Positions 5,743-7,442 of a stretch of 7,442 nucleotides of DNA are shown here, piece after piece. Both the position numbers and the translations under genes were made by a program. Every line of letters begins with the position of its first letter. The stretch's first letter is position 1. The notes beneath the pieces were generated by a model. The model searched no databases, was not told the DNA's origin, and saw nothing but the letters and a program-made list of their open reading frames with translations. The DNA comes from DASPPM01 sp035604475 (lineage in GTDB: Bacteria; Pseudomonadota; Alphaproteobacteria; JACZXZ01). The stretch spans positions 1-7,442 of the forward strand of contig DATNIJ010000242.1 in the NCBI GenBank assembly GCA_035604475.1. Direction: 5' to 3'.

Positions 5743-5770
5743 GAATGCGCGGGGTTCGCAACACATCGCG

Positions 5771-5812
5771 AGCGCAGCAAGCGCTGGCAAATCAGGGGGC
5801 TCCCAGGGCGCT
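5771..5812 (+). promoter_or_regulatory. Possible alternative stem-loops in the dnaK 5' leader
   Basis: AGCGC (5771-5775) can pair with GCGCT (5781-5785) over a 5-base loop. Alternatively AGCGCTGG (5780-5787) can pair with CCAG-GG-CGCT (5803-5812), 8 bp with a two-base bulge. The two use the same bases and cannot coexist. The Shine-Dalgarno (GAGG, 5841-5844) is outside both. A role in expression is speculative, and GC-rich leaders often fold by chance. Confidence 0.25.
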
Positions 5813-5854
5813 GTTGCAGGCCCGGAGGGGTCCGCCGGAAGAGGTAGAAACGAC

Positions 5855-7442
<1,588 letters not shown>

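Larger units (their letters stand above)
5525..5854. other. Divergent intergenic region, DUF1848 / dnaK
   Basis: A 330-bp stretch without a credible gene. It holds, from left to right, an imperfect 6-bp stem (GCCGTG at 5586-5591 with CACGGC at 5598-5603), a GGCCGGCC palindrome (5622-5629), a 12-bp palindrome (5629-5640), a long GC hairpin (5649-5684), the dnaK heat-shock promoter (5714-5742) and a roughly 105-nt structured dnaK leader. It is very GC-rich until about 5730, where AT content rises at the promoter. The open frames crossing it are low-complexity and are not supported as genes. Confidence 0.8.

Noticed and set aside
5525..5764. An 80-codon upstream extension of the DUF1848 frame, starting at ATG 5764
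   Set aside because: The extra sequence is Pro/Arg/Ala-rich low complexity, lies antisense to the dnaK promoter, and family similarity begins only at 5524.

Overview
The window is high-GC chromosomal DNA with tightly packed housekeeping genes. It most likely comes from an alphaproteobacterium. The reasons are the conserved divergent pair rph / hrcA-grpE, the rph-rdgB-hemW order, a Gram-negative type DnaK, and heat-shock promoter spacing that fits alphaproteobacterial RpoH sites. I cannot name a genus from sequence alone. No mobile element, CRISPR array, tRNA or rRNA is visible.

Left part (1-2607, minus strand): rph (RNase PH), rdgB (ITP/XTP pyrophosphatase) and hemW (radical-SAM heme chaperone) are read in that order, right to left. 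The rph-rdgB gap is 35 bp, and the rdgB stop and hemW GTG start overlap by 4 bases, so this looks like one transcription unit. Middle part (2608-4568, plus strand): a divergent promoter region is followed by hrcA (heat-shock repressor) and grpE (DnaK nucleotide exchange factor), 32 bp apart. Next (4637-5524, minus strand): a DUF1848 protein with a C-terminal radical-SAM-like cysteine cluster sits between grpE and dnaK, convergent with the first and divergent from the second. Right part (5525-7442): a 330-bp intergenic region carries a strong sigma-32-type promoter and several inverted repeats, followed by dnaK. The dnaK gene is open to the window edge and lacks about its last hundred residues.

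Functionally, hrcA, grpE and dnaK are the chaperone and stress-response block. DnaK refolds or holds clients, GrpE resets its nucleotide state, and HrcA represses CIRCE-bearing operons. No CIRCE element is visible here. That fits the alphaproteobacterial arrangement in which dnaK is driven by RpoH and HrcA mainly controls groESL elsewhere. The rph-rdgB-hemW unit covers RNA 3'-end trimming, nucleotide-pool cleaning and heme delivery.

I did not find a convincing new multi-gene system. The least explained items are the DUF1848 gene embedded between grpE and dnaK, with no visible Shine-Dalgarno sequence, and the palindromic DNA in the two divergent intergenic regions.
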